Notes: generated by a model not told the origin, from the letters alone. Positions 1 through 8,328 are shown, numbered from the stretch's first letter. The stretch: DNA of 64,000 bases from Sutcliffiella halmapala (GCF_002019665.1 NZ_KV917375.1:4632445-4696444), one strand, 5' to 3'. Numbers and translations are program-made.

Positions 1-208
1 CCCTAGAACGAATATACTTTATGCATTCAGTCGGCGGAGCAACTCTCTTGAATATATTATAAAGAATTTTATAGCGTTCCTCCATGGCATGCTTTACTAT
101 CCTATCTATACGTTTATCTTCAAAATCGTGAAGCAGTTCCTCTAACTCTCTTTTTAACAAGTACTCCAATTCTTTTACTTCTTTATTATTGAACAACATT
201 CCAATCAT
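1..208 (-). CDS. small conserved-looking hypothetical protein, 3' end cut by window edge
   Basis: An open frame of 69 codons runs off the left edge. The start at 208 (MIGMLF...) has a GAGGTG ribosome binding site five bases upstream; a second ATG at 199 is too far from it. The peptide is charged and helical with many Glu/Lys/Arg residues, contains KRELEELL and EERYKILYNIFKRVAPP, and has no signal peptide or membrane segment. It is divergent from pdaB, with about 140 bases between the two starts. It resembles small cytosolic Bacillus proteins of unknown function, but I do not recognise a named family. Confidence 0.6.
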   Translation of the reverse strand, partial: MIGMLFNNKEVKELEYLLKRELEELLHDFEDKRIDRIVKHAMEERYKILYNIFKRVAPPTECIKYIRSR

Positions 209-351
209 TTTTTCACCTCAAGTTAAAAATCGTTATATTGTATTTTTTTCCATAAAACTATTTTTTATGAAACATTTTCTCGAATTTTTTTATCATAAGT
301 TTTGTCCCATTGAATATTTATTAGTAGATACCGTGGACAAGGGGGAAAAGT

Positions 352-1116
352 ATGAATTTTTTCTATGTGATTAACGGAAGAAAGTTCAAGCAATTATCAA
401 TCATCATTTTGGCATCTTTCTTTACCGCTGGGATCTTATATATAGAGAATTTTTCTAATCTACCGGTATTTTCAGCGAAGGATGTTCCAAAAGCGATTTA
501 TAAAGGAGAAGGGAAAATAAAAGAGGTCGCTTTATCGTTTGATATCAGCTGGGGAGATGAAAAGGCGCTTCCTATCCTCGATACGTTAAAAGAAAATAAT
601 GTTGTAGGCGTTACATTCTTCTTGTCTGCTTCTTGGGCAGAGAGACATCCCGAAATCGTTAAACGAATAGTAGAGGATGGTCACGAAATAGGTAGCATGG
701 GGTATGCTTATGAAAACTATAAGGATTTAGAGGACTTAAAGATGAAAAGGGATATATTAAAGTCATTGGAGGTTTTTGAGAAACTTGGGGTTAAAGAGGT
801 TTCTTTACTACGCCCTCCTAAAGGGGATTTTGATAAGAGAGTCTTAAAAATCGCTAATTCATTAGGGTTTACAATTGTGCATTGGAGCATCGATTCTCAT
901 GATTTAATTAATCCCGGGAAAGAAATTATTGTGGATAATGTGACAAAGCATATAAGCAATGGGGATATCGTTCTTCTCCATGCATCAGATTCCGCCAAAC
1001 AAACAGAGGATGCCCTACCTGAAATCATTCAACATATTAAAAACAAAGGATTAGAAATTAGCTCAGTAACGGAGCTAATAAATAATACGAAAGCAGAAAG
1101 CAAAGAAATTCAATAA
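352..1116 (+). CDS. pdaB: PdaB, polysaccharide deacetylase-family sporulation protein
   Basis: 254 aa. An N-terminal hydrophobic anchor (about residues 16-32) precedes a NodB-like domain (about 56-245). The usual TFDDG motif is replaced by FDISWGD at 63-69, and the usual second motif with paired His is [11 protein letters not shown], so canonical metal ligands are missing. This is characteristic of the PdaB branch rather than a mutation. LLRPPKG and LLHASDS are the later conserved NodB motifs. In B. subtilis PdaB is a sigma-G protein needed for stable spore cortex. GGGGG sits just upstream of the ATG. It is convergent with kbaA across a shared terminator. Confidence 0.93.
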   Translation: MNFFYVINGRKFKQLSIIILASFFTAGILYIENFSNLPVFSAKDVPKAIYKGEGKIKEVALSFDISWGDEKALPILDTLKENNVVGVTFFLSASWAERHPEIVKRIVEDGHEIGSMGYAYENYKDLEDLKMKRDILKSLEVFEKLGVKEVSLLRPPKGDFDKRVLKIANSLGFTIVHWSIDSHDLINPGKEIIVDNVTKHISNGDIVLLHASDSAKQTEDALPEIIQHIKNKGLEISSVTELINNTKAESKEIQ

Positions 1117-1157
1117 AAAAGGCGTCCTTCAATATTTAGAAGGACGCCTCTTTTTAT
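1115..1157. terminator. bidirectional terminator between pdaB and kbaA
   Basis: An 11-bp perfect stem (1120-1130 with 1139-1149) and 8-base loop is flanked by an A-run on the left and a T-run on the right, so it can end both the plus-strand pdaB and the minus-strand kbaA transcripts. Confidence 0.9.
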
Positions 1158-1768
1158 TTTGCAGTAACTGCTTTTCCTCTCGGTTGATTAAGCTTATGTA
1201 AAATCAACATCTGATAGGAATTACATGCTAGCAGTGGGAACAACATAAGCAAAAGCCACGCTGGTTCATTTTCACGAAGTACCGGGAACCATTCAACCGT
1301 TGTTACTACTACCATGAAAAATAACGCTGGAATAAATGCATGTCGATTCGTTTGTGCTTTTTTTACAAATGCCACCATTAACCCATAAATCAGTAGGAAA
1401 ATGGGGAATGCAAAGTAAGGAAACAAGGAATCCCCTTCATTTGCAAATGCAATATATCGGAAATACACTAAATCGAATAAAACAAAGATAATCAAGACTA
1501 CTTGTACAGTACTCCAATACGATTTGAAAATACCTAAACCAAAACGATGGAGCGTTAGATAGGCAAAGAAGCCCATTTGACTGATGACGCTAAAGATTAA
1601 TCCGATCCCGATATACCAAAACGTGACAGATAAGAGCTCCATCACATCTCCGGAAGCAACTATTTCACTATGTTTATGCCAATCCACAACGAAAGCTACA
1701 ATAACTGTACTAATTCCACCAACAAATAATGTGGAGAGAAATAATCGAACCCAATTACGACTGTTCAC
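1154..1768 (-). CDS. kbaA: KbaA, KinB-signalling pathway activation protein
   Basis: 204 aa integral membrane protein with about six hydrophobic segments and little soluble domain. Known role in B. subtilis: it is required for KinB histidine kinase input to the sporulation phosphorelay. The start is GTG at 1768, with GGAGG nine bases upstream. Position between gerD and pdaB, transcribed opposite to both, matches the B. subtilis arrangement, which supports the assignment. The C-terminal tail is short and basic. Confidence 0.88.
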   Translation of the reverse strand: MNSRNWVRLFLSTLFVGGISTVIVAFVVDWHKHSEIVASGDVMELLSVTFWYIGIGLIFSVISQMGFFAYLTLHRFGLGIFKSYWSTVQVVLIIFVLFDLVYFRYIAFANEGDSLFPYFAFPIFLLIYGLMVAFVKKAQTNRHAFIPALFFMVVVTTVEWFPVLRENEPAWLLLMLFPLLACNSYQMLILHKLNQPRGKAVTAK

Positions 1769-1862
1769 TTTTCTTTTCCTCCATTAAAAACAGATTAAAG
1801 ACACCAATTATGATTGTATCAATTGACGAGTGAAAAATCTATATTGTGCCACATTCAAATTT

Positions 1863-1891
1863 GTATATTTCATTAAAAATGTCACATATTA
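1863..1891 (+). promoter_or_regulatory. candidate sigma-G promoter of gerD
   Basis: GTATA at 1863-1867 and CATATTA at 1885-1891 are spaced 17 bases apart and fit the forespore sigma-G consensus (-35 GHATR, -10 CATNNTA). gerD is a known sigma-G gene in B. subtilis, which agrees with the match. The site lies 35 bases before the start codon. Confidence 0.7.
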
Positions 1892-1925
1892 AGTGTATGC
1901 AAAACCTGTTGAAAGGAGTTTTCTA

Positions 1926-2555
1926 ATGAAAAACTACCTTTTGCCGTTCCTTTTTATCTGTTTCGCACTTTCTGGGTGTGCACAGGGGGAAAATGGTAGC
2001 GGCCAAATGGATTATGAAGAAACCAAAAAAATGGTTGTGGATATATTAAAGACAGACGATGGTAAAAAAGCCATTGAAGAGATTATGACCGACGAAAAAA
2101 TGAAGCAGAACTTTGTATTAGACCAAGAAATTGTTACAGGTGCTATTCAACAAACACTTGATAGTGAAAAAGGTGCAAAGTTCTGGAAGAAGACATTTGA
2201 GGATCCAAAGTTTGCCGAGACATTTGCAAAAAGTATGCAAAAAGAGCACGAAAAGCTTATTAAGGATTTAATGAAAGATCCCGAATATCAAGGCTTAATG
2301 GTTCAAGTGTTACAAGATCCAGAAATGGAAAAACAAATGGTAGCTGTTTTAAGTGGCAAGGAATTCCGTACACACCTACAAAAGGTTATTACGGAAACCT
2401 TTGAAAGTCCTCTATTTAAAGCAAAACTTCAAGCTCTCCTTCTAAAAGGTGCCGAAGAGATGCAAAGTGGCCAAAAAGAGCAAGGTGGAGGCTCTGAAGA
2501 AGGCAGCGGAAGTGAAGGTGGAGAAGAATCTGCTAACGGCGGAGGAGAAGAATAA
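1926..2555 (+). CDS. gerD: GerD, spore germination lipoprotein
   Basis: 209 aa. The start at 1926 has AAAGGAG upstream and gives an immediate lipoprotein signal peptide with lipobox LSGC (Cys18). An in-frame ATG at 1893 would put an extra segment before the signal peptide and is rejected. The mature part is alpha-helical and charged (about 30-190), as in the known GerD scaffold. It ends in a low-complexity Gly/Ser/Glu tail. Known role: trimeric inner-membrane lipoprotein that clusters nutrient germinant receptors into the germinosome. Confidence 0.92.
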   Translation: MKNYLLPFLFICFALSGCAQGENGSGQMDYEETKKMVVDILKTDDGKKAIEEIMTDEKMKQNFVLDQEIVTGAIQQTLDSEKGAKFWKKTFEDPKFAETFAKSMQKEHEKLIKDLMKDPEYQGLMVQVLQDPEMEKQMVAVLSGKEFRTHLQKVITETFESPLFKAKLQALLLKGAEEMQSGQKEQGGGSEEGSGSEGGEESANGGGEE

Positions 2556-2565
2556 CTACTAACAC

Positions 2566-2596
2566 AAAAGGCAGACCTAATTTAGGTCTGCCTTTC
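2566..2596. terminator. bidirectional terminator between gerD and salA
   Basis: A 13-bp perfect stem (2567-2579 with 2583-2595) with a tight loop has A-rich and T-rich ends. It serves the convergent gerD and salA genes. Confidence 0.9.
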
Positions 2597-2598
2597 AT

Positions 2599-3651
2599 TT
2601 ATGTTAACTCTACTACTTTAGACGCTATGTCTAAATATATTTTCCCTAGGTCATGATCATTTTGATAAATAGATGGCGCAAAGTCTTCCTCGCTCCAATC
2701 CGGCTGTTGAAGAGGTAATTGTCCGAGCAGTGGAGCTTGAAGCTCTTCTGATAACTTTTTCCCTCCACCTTGACCGAATACATACTCTTTTTCACCCGTC
2801 TTTTTGCTTTCAAAATATGCCATATTTTCGATAACACCAATAACTTCATGATTGGTTTTTAGCGCCATCGCGCCTGCACGTGCCGCTACAAAAGCTGCCG
2901 TTGGATGTGGAGTAGTTACGATTAGCTCTTTACATGCTGGTAACATGGAATGAACATCAAGCGCGACATCTCCCGTTCCTGGTGGTAGATCCAACAATAG
3001 ATAGTCTAGATCTCCCCATTCCACCTCATTAAAGAAGCTGTTTAACATTTTCCCAAGCATCGGCCCTCTCCATATTACAGGCGAATTATCTTCCACGAAG
3101 AAGCCCATTGAAATTACTTGTACCCCAAAACGTTCTACTGGAATGATTTTTTCGCCGCGAACAACTGGACGCTTCGTTATCCCCATCATATCCGGTACAC
3201 TAAAGCCGTAAATATCCGCATCAATAAGTCCTACTTTTTTTCCAAGGCGAGCTAATGAAACCGCTAAGTTTACAGATACCGTTGATTTACCAACGCCACC
3301 TTTTCCACTGGCAATAGCCAAGAAAGTTGTTTTATTACTTGAAAGTAACGTCTCTTCCTGTTGGGTTGTGGTTGTTGCGCCGAACTTGTCGACCACTTCT
3401 TTTGGAAGCTCTGTAAAACGCAGTCCTACCGTTGCCGCTCCTGCCTCTTTTAAAAGATTAACGACGGTACCTTGCAATTGCATTTGCTCAGCTGTACCAG
3501 TTTTGGCTAATGCAATCTTCACGCTAACATGATTCTTTTCTTCCTTTATAGAAATCTCTTCTATCGCATTCGTCTCTTCAAATGTTCTATGTAAAATTGG
3601 ATCTTGAAGTTCTTTTAATAGTTGTACCACCTTTGATTCTGTTAACACCAT
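2599..3651 (-). CDS. salA: SalA/Mrp, ParA-type P-loop ATPase (ApbC/NBP35 family)
   Basis: 350 aa. An N-terminal MIP18 (DUF59) domain covers about residues 5-90, followed by a Mrp/NBP35 ATPase with a deviant Walker A, GKGGVGKST, at 116-124 and the DLPPGTGD switch motif. Family members bind or transfer Fe-S clusters. In B. subtilis the orthologue SalA is also reported as a regulator that represses scoC. ATG at 3651 has AGGGGTGGGG just upstream; an in-frame GTG at 3660 overlaps that site, so I prefer 3651. It is monocistronic by position, convergent with gerD. Confidence 0.9.
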   Translation of the reverse strand: MVLTESKVVQLLKELQDPILHRTFEETNAIEEISIKEEKNHVSVKIALAKTGTAEQMQLQGTVVNLLKEAGAATVGLRFTELPKEVVDKFGATTTTQQEETLLSSNKTTFLAIASGKGGVGKSTVSVNLAVSLARLGKKVGLIDADIYGFSVPDMMGITKRPVVRGEKIIPVERFGVQVISMGFFVEDNSPVIWRGPMLGKMLNSFFNEVEWGDLDYLLLDLPPGTGDVALDVHSMLPACKELIVTTPHPTAAFVAARAGAMALKTNHEVIGVIENMAYFESKKTGEKEYVFGQGGGKKLSEELQAPLLGQLPLQQPDWSEEDFAPSIYQNDHDLGKIYLDIASKVVELT

Positions 3652-3774
3652 TGACCCCACCCCTGCACATTATAGTCTTTATAAGAATGAATTCGTTTAC
3701 ACTCTTAGTATAACATATCTCCATTTCGAAGAGTGTAGATTACACAAATGCTTAAAGCATGAAAGAACCCCCTA

Positions 3775-4497
3775 TTATTCAGGAGGATCTTCCGGGTCTT
3801 CTTCTAATGTATAATGCCGTAATATCCCATTGTAAATGGATGCTGCGAGGGTCCTTTGATAGTCTTCCGTACTTAACAACGCCCGTTCAGACGGATTAGA
3901 TAAAAATCCTACCTCCACTAGTGCTCCAGGGATTTTCGCTTGCTTTAATATATAAATACCGTTTATCGATTTTGCCAGTCGGTCCGTATTCTCTAAGTTG
4001 ATACGCAGCTCATCTTGGATAAACCGAGCGACTCGTTCATTTTCTTTTGACTCGGAACGCTGATAAAAGGTTTGAGCACCTTTCCATCTTGGGGAGGGAA
4101 TCGCATTTAAATGAATGCTAATAAATAAATCTCCATCCGACTCATTTACCATCTCTACACGTTTTCGTAAATCCTCTACCTTTCGTCTACTGTAACCCTT
4201 AGTATTCGGATTCGCGAGGTCTACATCCTCTTCTCGCGTCATTAATACTAGCGCACCTTGTTCCTGTAGATAGTCCTTTAAATACAGAGAAACTTGCAGC
4301 GCCACGTCTTTTTCTAAAATATCTCCACCGACAGCACCTCCATCCGGACCGCCGTGACCTGGATCGAGAATAATTATCTTTCCACTTAGTGGGAGATTCC
4401 ATTGTTCCCATGTTTTTTCATTAAAGACTTGAAATTGAAATAAAAATAAAAGGGTAAGGCCTGCCGTCATAAAAGCCCAGAACTTCCACCTTCGCAT
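3775..4497 (-). CDS. cwlD: CwlD, N-acetylmuramoyl-L-alanine amidase of the spore cortex
   Basis: 240 aa. Start at 4497 has GGGAGGG six bases upstream; the in-frame start at 4542 lacks this. An N-terminal membrane/signal segment (about 6-24) is followed by an Amidase_3 domain with zinc ligands visible in DPGHGG (His48), SIHLNA and the catalytic Glu in VEVGFLSN. Known role: cleaves peptide side chains from cortex muramic acid so that muramic-delta-lactam can form. It is 63 bases downstream of ybaK and may be cotranscribed with it. Confidence 0.93.
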   Translation of the reverse strand: MRRWKFWAFMTAGLTLLFLFQFQVFNEKTWEQWNLPLSGKIIILDPGHGGPDGGAVGGDILEKDVALQVSLYLKDYLQEQGALVLMTREEDVDLANPNTKGYSRRKVEDLRKRVEMVNESDGDLFISIHLNAIPSPRWKGAQTFYQRSESKENERVARFIQDELRINLENTDRLAKSINGIYILKQAKIPGALVEVGFLSNPSERALLSTEDYQRTLAASIYNGILRHYTLEEDPEDPPE

Positions 4498-4560
4498 ATG
4501 TATCCCTCCCGCATGTCCGCTCTTTAACACTATATGGGACAAGAAGGAAGTTTATGATAA

Positions 4561-5004
4561 TTAGTGAAGCCTCAAGCGATACCTTTTTTCACCTTTATGA
4601 AATCCCTCTCGCCACCAATAATCAATAAAGGACTCACAAGTGAGATAAAAGGATTCATGTACCAGATCATTATCGCCGATAGAACCCCAATATAGAAAAT
4701 AATCGTATAACGTATCAATCAAGTATTTCTCTTCCACATGGCAACGCGTTTTCACCTTTTCTACTGATTCGCCATAATAACCAAATTTGCTATAGGATGC
4801 ACCAAGAAGATAAGCTTCAATTGCAACATCTAAACAGCCTTCTTCAATCGCAGTTATTTGTTGTTGTTTGTTTTTTAAGTATGGGGAGAAAAAATCCTTT
4901 ACCTTTGTTCTCAATACTTCCAAAGATATTTCGCGAAGCATTTTACGTTCATATTTCATCTGTTTTTCTCTTCGCTTTTCTTTAAAGGTTGTTAGTACCG
5001 TCAT
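4561..5004 (-). CDS. ybaK: YbaK-type protein (DUF2521)
   Basis: 147 aa cytosolic protein of unknown function, usually directly upstream of cwlD in Bacillus, as here. It has a basic N-terminal helix (FKEKRREKQMKYERKML) followed by a helical domain rich in aromatic residues (YFLYWGS, CESFIDYWWREGF). ATG at 5004 is preferred over GTG at 5013 on spacing from the AAGGAAAGGG site, but this is not decisive. No catalytic motif is seen. Confidence 0.8.
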   Translation of the reverse strand: MTVLTTFKEKRREKQMKYERKMLREISLEVLRTKVKDFFSPYLKNKQQQITAIEEGCLDVAIEAYLLGASYSKFGYYGESVEKVKTRCHVEEKYLIDTLYDYFLYWGSIGDNDLVHESFYLTCESFIDYWWREGFHKGEKRYRLRLH

Positions 5005-5053
5005 TTCCTTCACACCCTTTCCTTCATTAGTTTCCTAAGGGGGATGTCCTTTC

Positions 5054-5182
5054 ATGCGTGAAATGAATGAGTACGTTTTTCCAAGTAAGAAAATGGATGC
5101 GGAGGTAAGTTTCCGAATTACGAGGGAATACAAAGAGGAGATTACTTTAAAAAGGAGGGACGGCTTTCATGACATATCGTAG
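5054..5182 (+). CDS. possible small protein (42 aa)
   Basis: A 42-codon plus-strand frame starts with ATG about ten bases after AAGGGGGA and ends seven bases before the convergent stop of the secreted-protein gene at 5189. The predicted peptide begins MREMNEYVFPSKKMDAE and is charged, with no membrane segment. It fills an otherwise empty gap between ybaK and the secreted-protein cluster. Codon use looks plausible, but a frame this short can occur by chance. I do not recognise it. Confidence 0.3.
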   Translation: MREMNEYVFPSKKMDAEVSFRITREYKEEITLKRRDGFHDIS

Positions 5183-5188
5183 AAGCTT

Positions 5189-5641
5189 TCACTCCCCTGT
5201 ACTATCAGAAACTCCCCGATCCCCCATTTCCACCATTTGTTGTTTAGCAAGCTCCACAATCGTATCTAACTCGACTAAAAACTCTTCCTTATCCACCTCG
5301 GAACTAAACTCTGTGTTTTGAATTAGTTCATCGGTATACCTTTTGAGCTCCAACAGACGAGCTTCTATTTCGGTATCGGTAAATTCCTTTAGCTTTTGCT
5401 CCGAATCCTTTAACTTTACTTGTAACTCTTCCTTCAAGCGACTTGTTTGTTTTTCTTGCTCTATCGCAATTGTCTCCTCGATCCTGGTGATTGATTCGTT
5501 CTTTTTCTTATCAAACCAACTTGTAAGCAGAGAGCCAATGTCTTGATTAGCAAAAGCGATGTTCATGCTCCCCCCAATGAGTATACAAATAAAAAGTGCC
5601 CCAACTGAGAGTTTAAAGAAAAATCCTCTTCGCTTGCTCAT
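5189..5641 (-). CDS. secreted coiled-coil protein, third gene of the paralogue cluster
   Basis: 150 aa. Signal peptide of about 32 residues (hydrophobic LSVGALFICILIGGSM, cleavage near AFA-NQ), followed by the pattern NQDIGSLLTSWFDKKKNES and then about 100 residues of charged helix with heptad-like Leu/Ile spacing, typical of a coiled coil. The region just after the signal peptide matches the same region of the protein at 5704-6474 (A-N-x-D-x-G-x-x-L-x-x-W-[YF]-D-x-x-x-N-E). No cysteines, sortase motif or enzyme motif in the mature part. AGGAGGG precedes the ATG. Function unknown; a secreted or wall-associated structural role is inference. Confidence 0.75.
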   Translation of the reverse strand: MSKRRGFFFKLSVGALFICILIGGSMNIAFANQDIGSLLTSWFDKKKNESITRIEETIAIEQEKQTSRLKEELQVKLKDSEQKLKEFTDTEIEARLLELKRYTDELIQNTEFSSEVDKEEFLVELDTIVELAKQQMVEMGDRGVSDSTGE

Positions 5642-5703
5642 TCCTTTCCCTCCTAAAGTTAGGACTCCACCGCGGCGAAGCCCTAACCATATAACTTGTC
5701 CCT

Positions 5704-6474
5704 TTAATTTCCTAATCCAGAAACGACTGCATCTAAGCTTGCTTTTGCCTCATCCTCAAGCTCCTGGGCCTTCGCTATGATAATTGCCTGTTGCTCTTCT
5801 AAAAGACCAGCTGTAATAACTTTTATCGCCTCCCGTAAGTCGCCTACCTTCCAATTAATTTGACTCTGGAGATTCCGTGTACTAATTTCCGTTTCTCGGT
5901 CGAGCTCTGCCAAAAGTTCTCGTTTCGCAGTGTCAATTGCTTCTTGTAATTCACTCACCGCATTTTCTTTGGCAGCATTAAGCTGCTGGGTAACCTCATT
6001 TACCGCTACTTCCCCGGCTGAAGCTGTATAGGATGCATAATCAGCACCTGCCGCTAATAACGCCTCATCCCCCAGCCTATTAATCGCCAGATACCCTTCA
6101 AGAAAGACTTCACTGTAAAATTGATAATTCATGTTTTCCAACAATTCTTCTTTCTTAGCTTCGAGTGAATGAATATGAGCCTCTTTTGCCGTTGTTATCT
6201 CTGCGTCCACCCTGTTGATTTGTTGATTTTTTGTCGTATTAATAGCGACTGCCGCTTTTTCCTTCAACCCTTCATTTTCACTGCCCCATTGTTCAAAGGC
6301 TTCTTCTGCTTGATTTAACGACTCCGCCTGCACAGTTGCCTTTGTCTCATTGAATACTCCATCATACCAACTCTTTAACGAACCGCCTGCATCACTATTA
6401 GCAAAAGCAAAGCCAGCTCCTGACAATATCCCTATCGCTACTGCACCCGCAATCAACTTCTTTTTCATGGTCAT
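5704..6474 (-). CDS. secreted coiled-coil protein, second gene of the paralogue cluster
   Basis: 256 aa. Signal peptide MTMKKKLIAGAVAIGILSGAGFAFA, then NSDAGGSLKSWYDGVFNET and a long Ala/Glu/Gln-rich helical region with two similar stretches: about 50-115 and 150-250, each with repeated A-x-x-E spacing. The length and composition suggest a rod-like all-helical extracellular protein. It shares its post-signal motif with the gene at 5189-5641. ATG at 6474 is seven bases after AGGGAG; an alternative ATG lies two codons in. No domain is recognised. Confidence 0.75.
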   Translation of the reverse strand: MTMKKKLIAGAVAIGILSGAGFAFANSDAGGSLKSWYDGVFNETKATVQAESLNQAEEAFEQWGSENEGLKEKAAVAINTTKNQQINRVDAEITTAKEAHIHSLEAKKEELLENMNYQFYSEVFLEGYLAINRLGDEALLAAGADYASYTASAGEVAVNEVTQQLNAAKENAVSELQEAIDTAKRELLAELDRETEISTRNLQSQINWKVGDLREAIKVITAGLLEEQQAIIIAKAQELEDEAKASLDAVVSGLGN

Positions 6475-6526
6475 CTTTTATCTCCCTCTCTTTTTCCTAT
6501 TTTTTCAAAACTTTCTCTACTTACAC

Positions 6527-6943
6527 TTATTCGCCTATCAATTCTGTTAAAAATTCCGCTAGCTCATTTTCCATTTCTATATGGATGGTTCCTTCCTTCC
6601 TTTCTGTATAGTGAATAAGAGCACCTTGTTTTAAATGCTCTTTCGTTTTTGACAAATCATTTAGGTAATTTTCTAGATGGATGAGTATTTCTTCTTGTGT
6701 TTTTGTGGTTGAAGTCTCGAGGATGGAATGAAGCTCCTGATCTTTATGAGTGAAGTCTGTAAAATGAAAACTGTTCATAAAAACTGATAATGTAGAGGTG
6801 GTTAAATCTAATTTCTGTTGCAAGTTCGTTTGGAGCCAGTGCGAAAGATTATTATCTGGGCCATGTGCTTTGACATATATATTGGCGAATCCAAAAAGGA
6901 AACCGGTACTCCCAAAAACTAGCACAACCTTTTTCCATTTCAT
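6527..6943 (-). CDS. secreted/membrane-anchored protein, first gene of the paralogue cluster
   Basis: 138 aa. An N-terminal hydrophobic signal (KWKKVVLVFGSTGFLFGFANI) is followed by GPDNNLSHWLQTNLQQKLD, which aligns loosely with the L-x-x-W motif of the next two genes, then a helical, His- and Thr-containing region and an acidic C-terminus. GGAGGGG sits five bases before the ATG. It is the promoter-proximal gene of the three and 50 bases from the next, consistent with one operon. It is more diverged than the other two, so paralogy is a weaker claim here. Function unknown. Confidence 0.7.
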   Translation of the reverse strand: MKWKKVVLVFGSTGFLFGFANIYVKAHGPDNNLSHWLQTNLQQKLDLTTSTLSVFMNSFHFTDFTHKDQELHSILETSTTKTQEEILIHLENYLNDLSKTKEHLKQGALIHYTERKEGTIHIEMENELAEFLTELIGE

Positions 6944-7267
6944 CTTATCCCCTCCAAGCTATAATGGGATGCTTTGAAAACCTCCTCCCTCCTAGTAGAA
7001 AAAGATACAAATTCGAATTTTCATTATTAAGAACAACCTAGTTTTAGTATAGGACAAGCCTGTTGATTAAAAAAGTTCCCTATTACCTATTTTGTTTAAT
7101 TTTGTAAATAGTCGTTTTTTGAAAAATTACCAACTTTTCACTTATTAATTCTTCGCTTTAAAGAACATTTTTACCTATTATAGGGTGTCTATCCTTTTAG
7201 TCATTGGGAATAAAGTCGGGTGGAGGAAGGAAATTTGAGAAGAGTGGATTAAAGGATCCCCAACACC
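6944..7267. other. AT-rich intergenic region upstream of the secreted-protein cluster
   Basis: No convincing gene. On the minus strand it holds an isolated TATAAT (about 7160), a TTTACA with TAATAG 17 bases on (about 7080-7105), TATACTA (about 7050) and a second GGAGGGAGGAGG run near 6982-6995 with no start codon after it. Any of these could drive the secreted cluster; I cannot choose one. Confidence 0.4.
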
Positions 7268-7305
7268 AAAAAAAGACCCCCAACCAAATCGGTTGAGAGT
7301 CTTTG
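7268..7305 (-). terminator. rho-independent terminator after rpsI
   Basis: A 14-bp stem with two internal mismatches (7272-7285 with 7291-7304) and 5-base loop is followed on the minus strand by a run of T. It ends the rplM-rpsI transcript. Confidence 0.9.
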
Positions 7306-7319
7306 AAACGTAATAGAAA

Positions 7320-7712
7320 TTAACGTTTTGAGAACTGAGGTGCACGACGCGCGCCTTTAAGTCCGTATTTTTTACGCTCTTTCATACGTGCGTCACGAGT
7401 TAATAGACCCGCACGTTTTAAAGAAGCACGGAACTCAGGATCAGCTTGTAATAATGCACGAGCGATTCCGTGACGGATTGCACCAGCTTGACCAGTGTAA
7501 CCACCACCGTTAACGTTTACTAATACATCATAGTTACCTTCTGTTTCAGTAACTGCTAATGGTTGTTTAACAACGTTACGTAGAGCTTCGAATGGAATAT
7601 AGTTTTCGATATCACGATCGTTGATTACGATTTGTCCGTTCCCAGGAACTAGACGTACGCGAGCAACGGAGCTTTTACGACGACCTGTGCCGTAGTATTG
7701 TACTTGTGCCAA
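7320..7712 (-). CDS. rpsI: 30S ribosomal protein S9
   Basis: 130 aa, normal length. Begins [20 protein letters not shown] and ends in the basic tail APQFSKR, whose terminal Arg reaches the P-site tRNA in ribosome structures. It sits 20 bases after rplM in the universal L13-S9 pair and is followed by a strong terminator. Confidence 0.98.
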   Translation of the reverse strand: MAQVQYYGTGRRKSSVARVRLVPGNGQIVINDRDIENYIPFEALRNVVKQPLAVTETEGNYDVLVNVNGGGYTGQAGAIRHGIARALLQADPEFRASLKRAGLLTRDARMKERKKYGLKGARRAPQFSKR

Positions 7713-7732
7713 AGTTATACCCTCCCTTTTAA

Positions 7733-8170
7733 TTAACCGCGAAGTTCGTAAACTTCAGGTTGTTGTGCTTGGTGTGGATGCTCACTACCAGCATATACGT
7801 TTAATTTTTTAGCCATTTGACGACCAAGACTTCCTTTTGGAAGCATGCCTTTGATTGCAAGTTCTAACATCTTTGTAGGATAGTTAGTACGCATTTCTAA
7901 AGCCGTTCTTTGCTTTAATCCACCTGGGTGCATAGTGTGACGGTAGTAGATCTTTCCGTTTAACTTGTTACCAGTTAAGTGAATTTTTTCTGCGTTAATG
8001 ATAATTACATGATCTCCAGTATCTACATTTGGAGTAAATGTTGGTTTATGTTTACCACGTAAAATGGTTGCAACTTCACTTGCAAGACGACCTAAAGTTT
8101 TACCTTCAGCATCTACCACGTACCATTTACGATTGATTTCGCTAGCTTTCGCCATAAACGTTGTACGCAT
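7733..8170 (-). CDS. rplM: 50S ribosomal protein L13
   Basis: 145 aa. [30 protein letters not shown] is the standard Bacillus N-terminus, and the ATG at 8170 has AGGAGGG six bases upstream. L13 is an early 50S assembly protein that binds 23S rRNA domain II. It has its own promoter and a structured leader (see 8171-8310), consistent with known L13 autogenous control in Firmicutes. Confidence 0.98.
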   Translation of the reverse strand: MRTTFMAKASEINRKWYVVDAEGKTLGRLASEVATILRGKHKPTFTPNVDTGDHVIIINAEKIHLTGNKLNGKIYYRHTMHPGGLKQRTALEMRTNYPTKMLELAIKGMLPKGSLGRQMAKKLNVYAGSEHPHQAQQPEVYELRG

Positions 8171-8275
8171 TGATTTCCCTCCTAAAAAATAAATCTTTTA
8201 TTTTTCGTATCATATATTTTATTCTACACGATGAAACTCTTCCGGGGCTTAATCGTGGGGTTAAAATACATACCA
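8171..8275 (-). ncRNA. candidate ribosomal protein L13 leader
   Basis: The untranslated region between the rplM promoter and ATG contains a CACGAT...ATCGTG stem enclosing AAGCCCCGGAAGAG, then an AU-rich stretch before the ribosome binding site. Position and the short GC-rich core fit the known L13 leader class of Firmicutes. Assignment rests on position plus general resemblance, not on a covariance model. Confidence 0.55.
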
Positions 8276-8281
8276 TGTGAT

Positions 8282-8310
8282 ATCTTATAACTTTTCTTTC
8301 ATATTGTCAA
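8282..8310 (-). promoter_or_regulatory. sigma-A promoter of rplM-rpsI
   Basis: TTGACA (8305-8310) and TAAGAT (8282-8287) are separated by 17 bases on the minus strand, 19 bases downstream of the truA stop. Confidence 0.85.
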
Positions 8311-8328
8311 GAAAATGTTACACCAGGA

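Noticed and set aside
189-374. 61-aa plus-strand frame before pdaB
   Set aside because: It overlaps the pdaB start and the start of the minus-strand small gene, has no ribosome binding site, and looks like AT-rich chance sequence.
1893-1925. Longer GerD start
   Set aside because: It would put residues before the lipoprotein signal peptide; the ATG at 1926 has the ribosome binding site.
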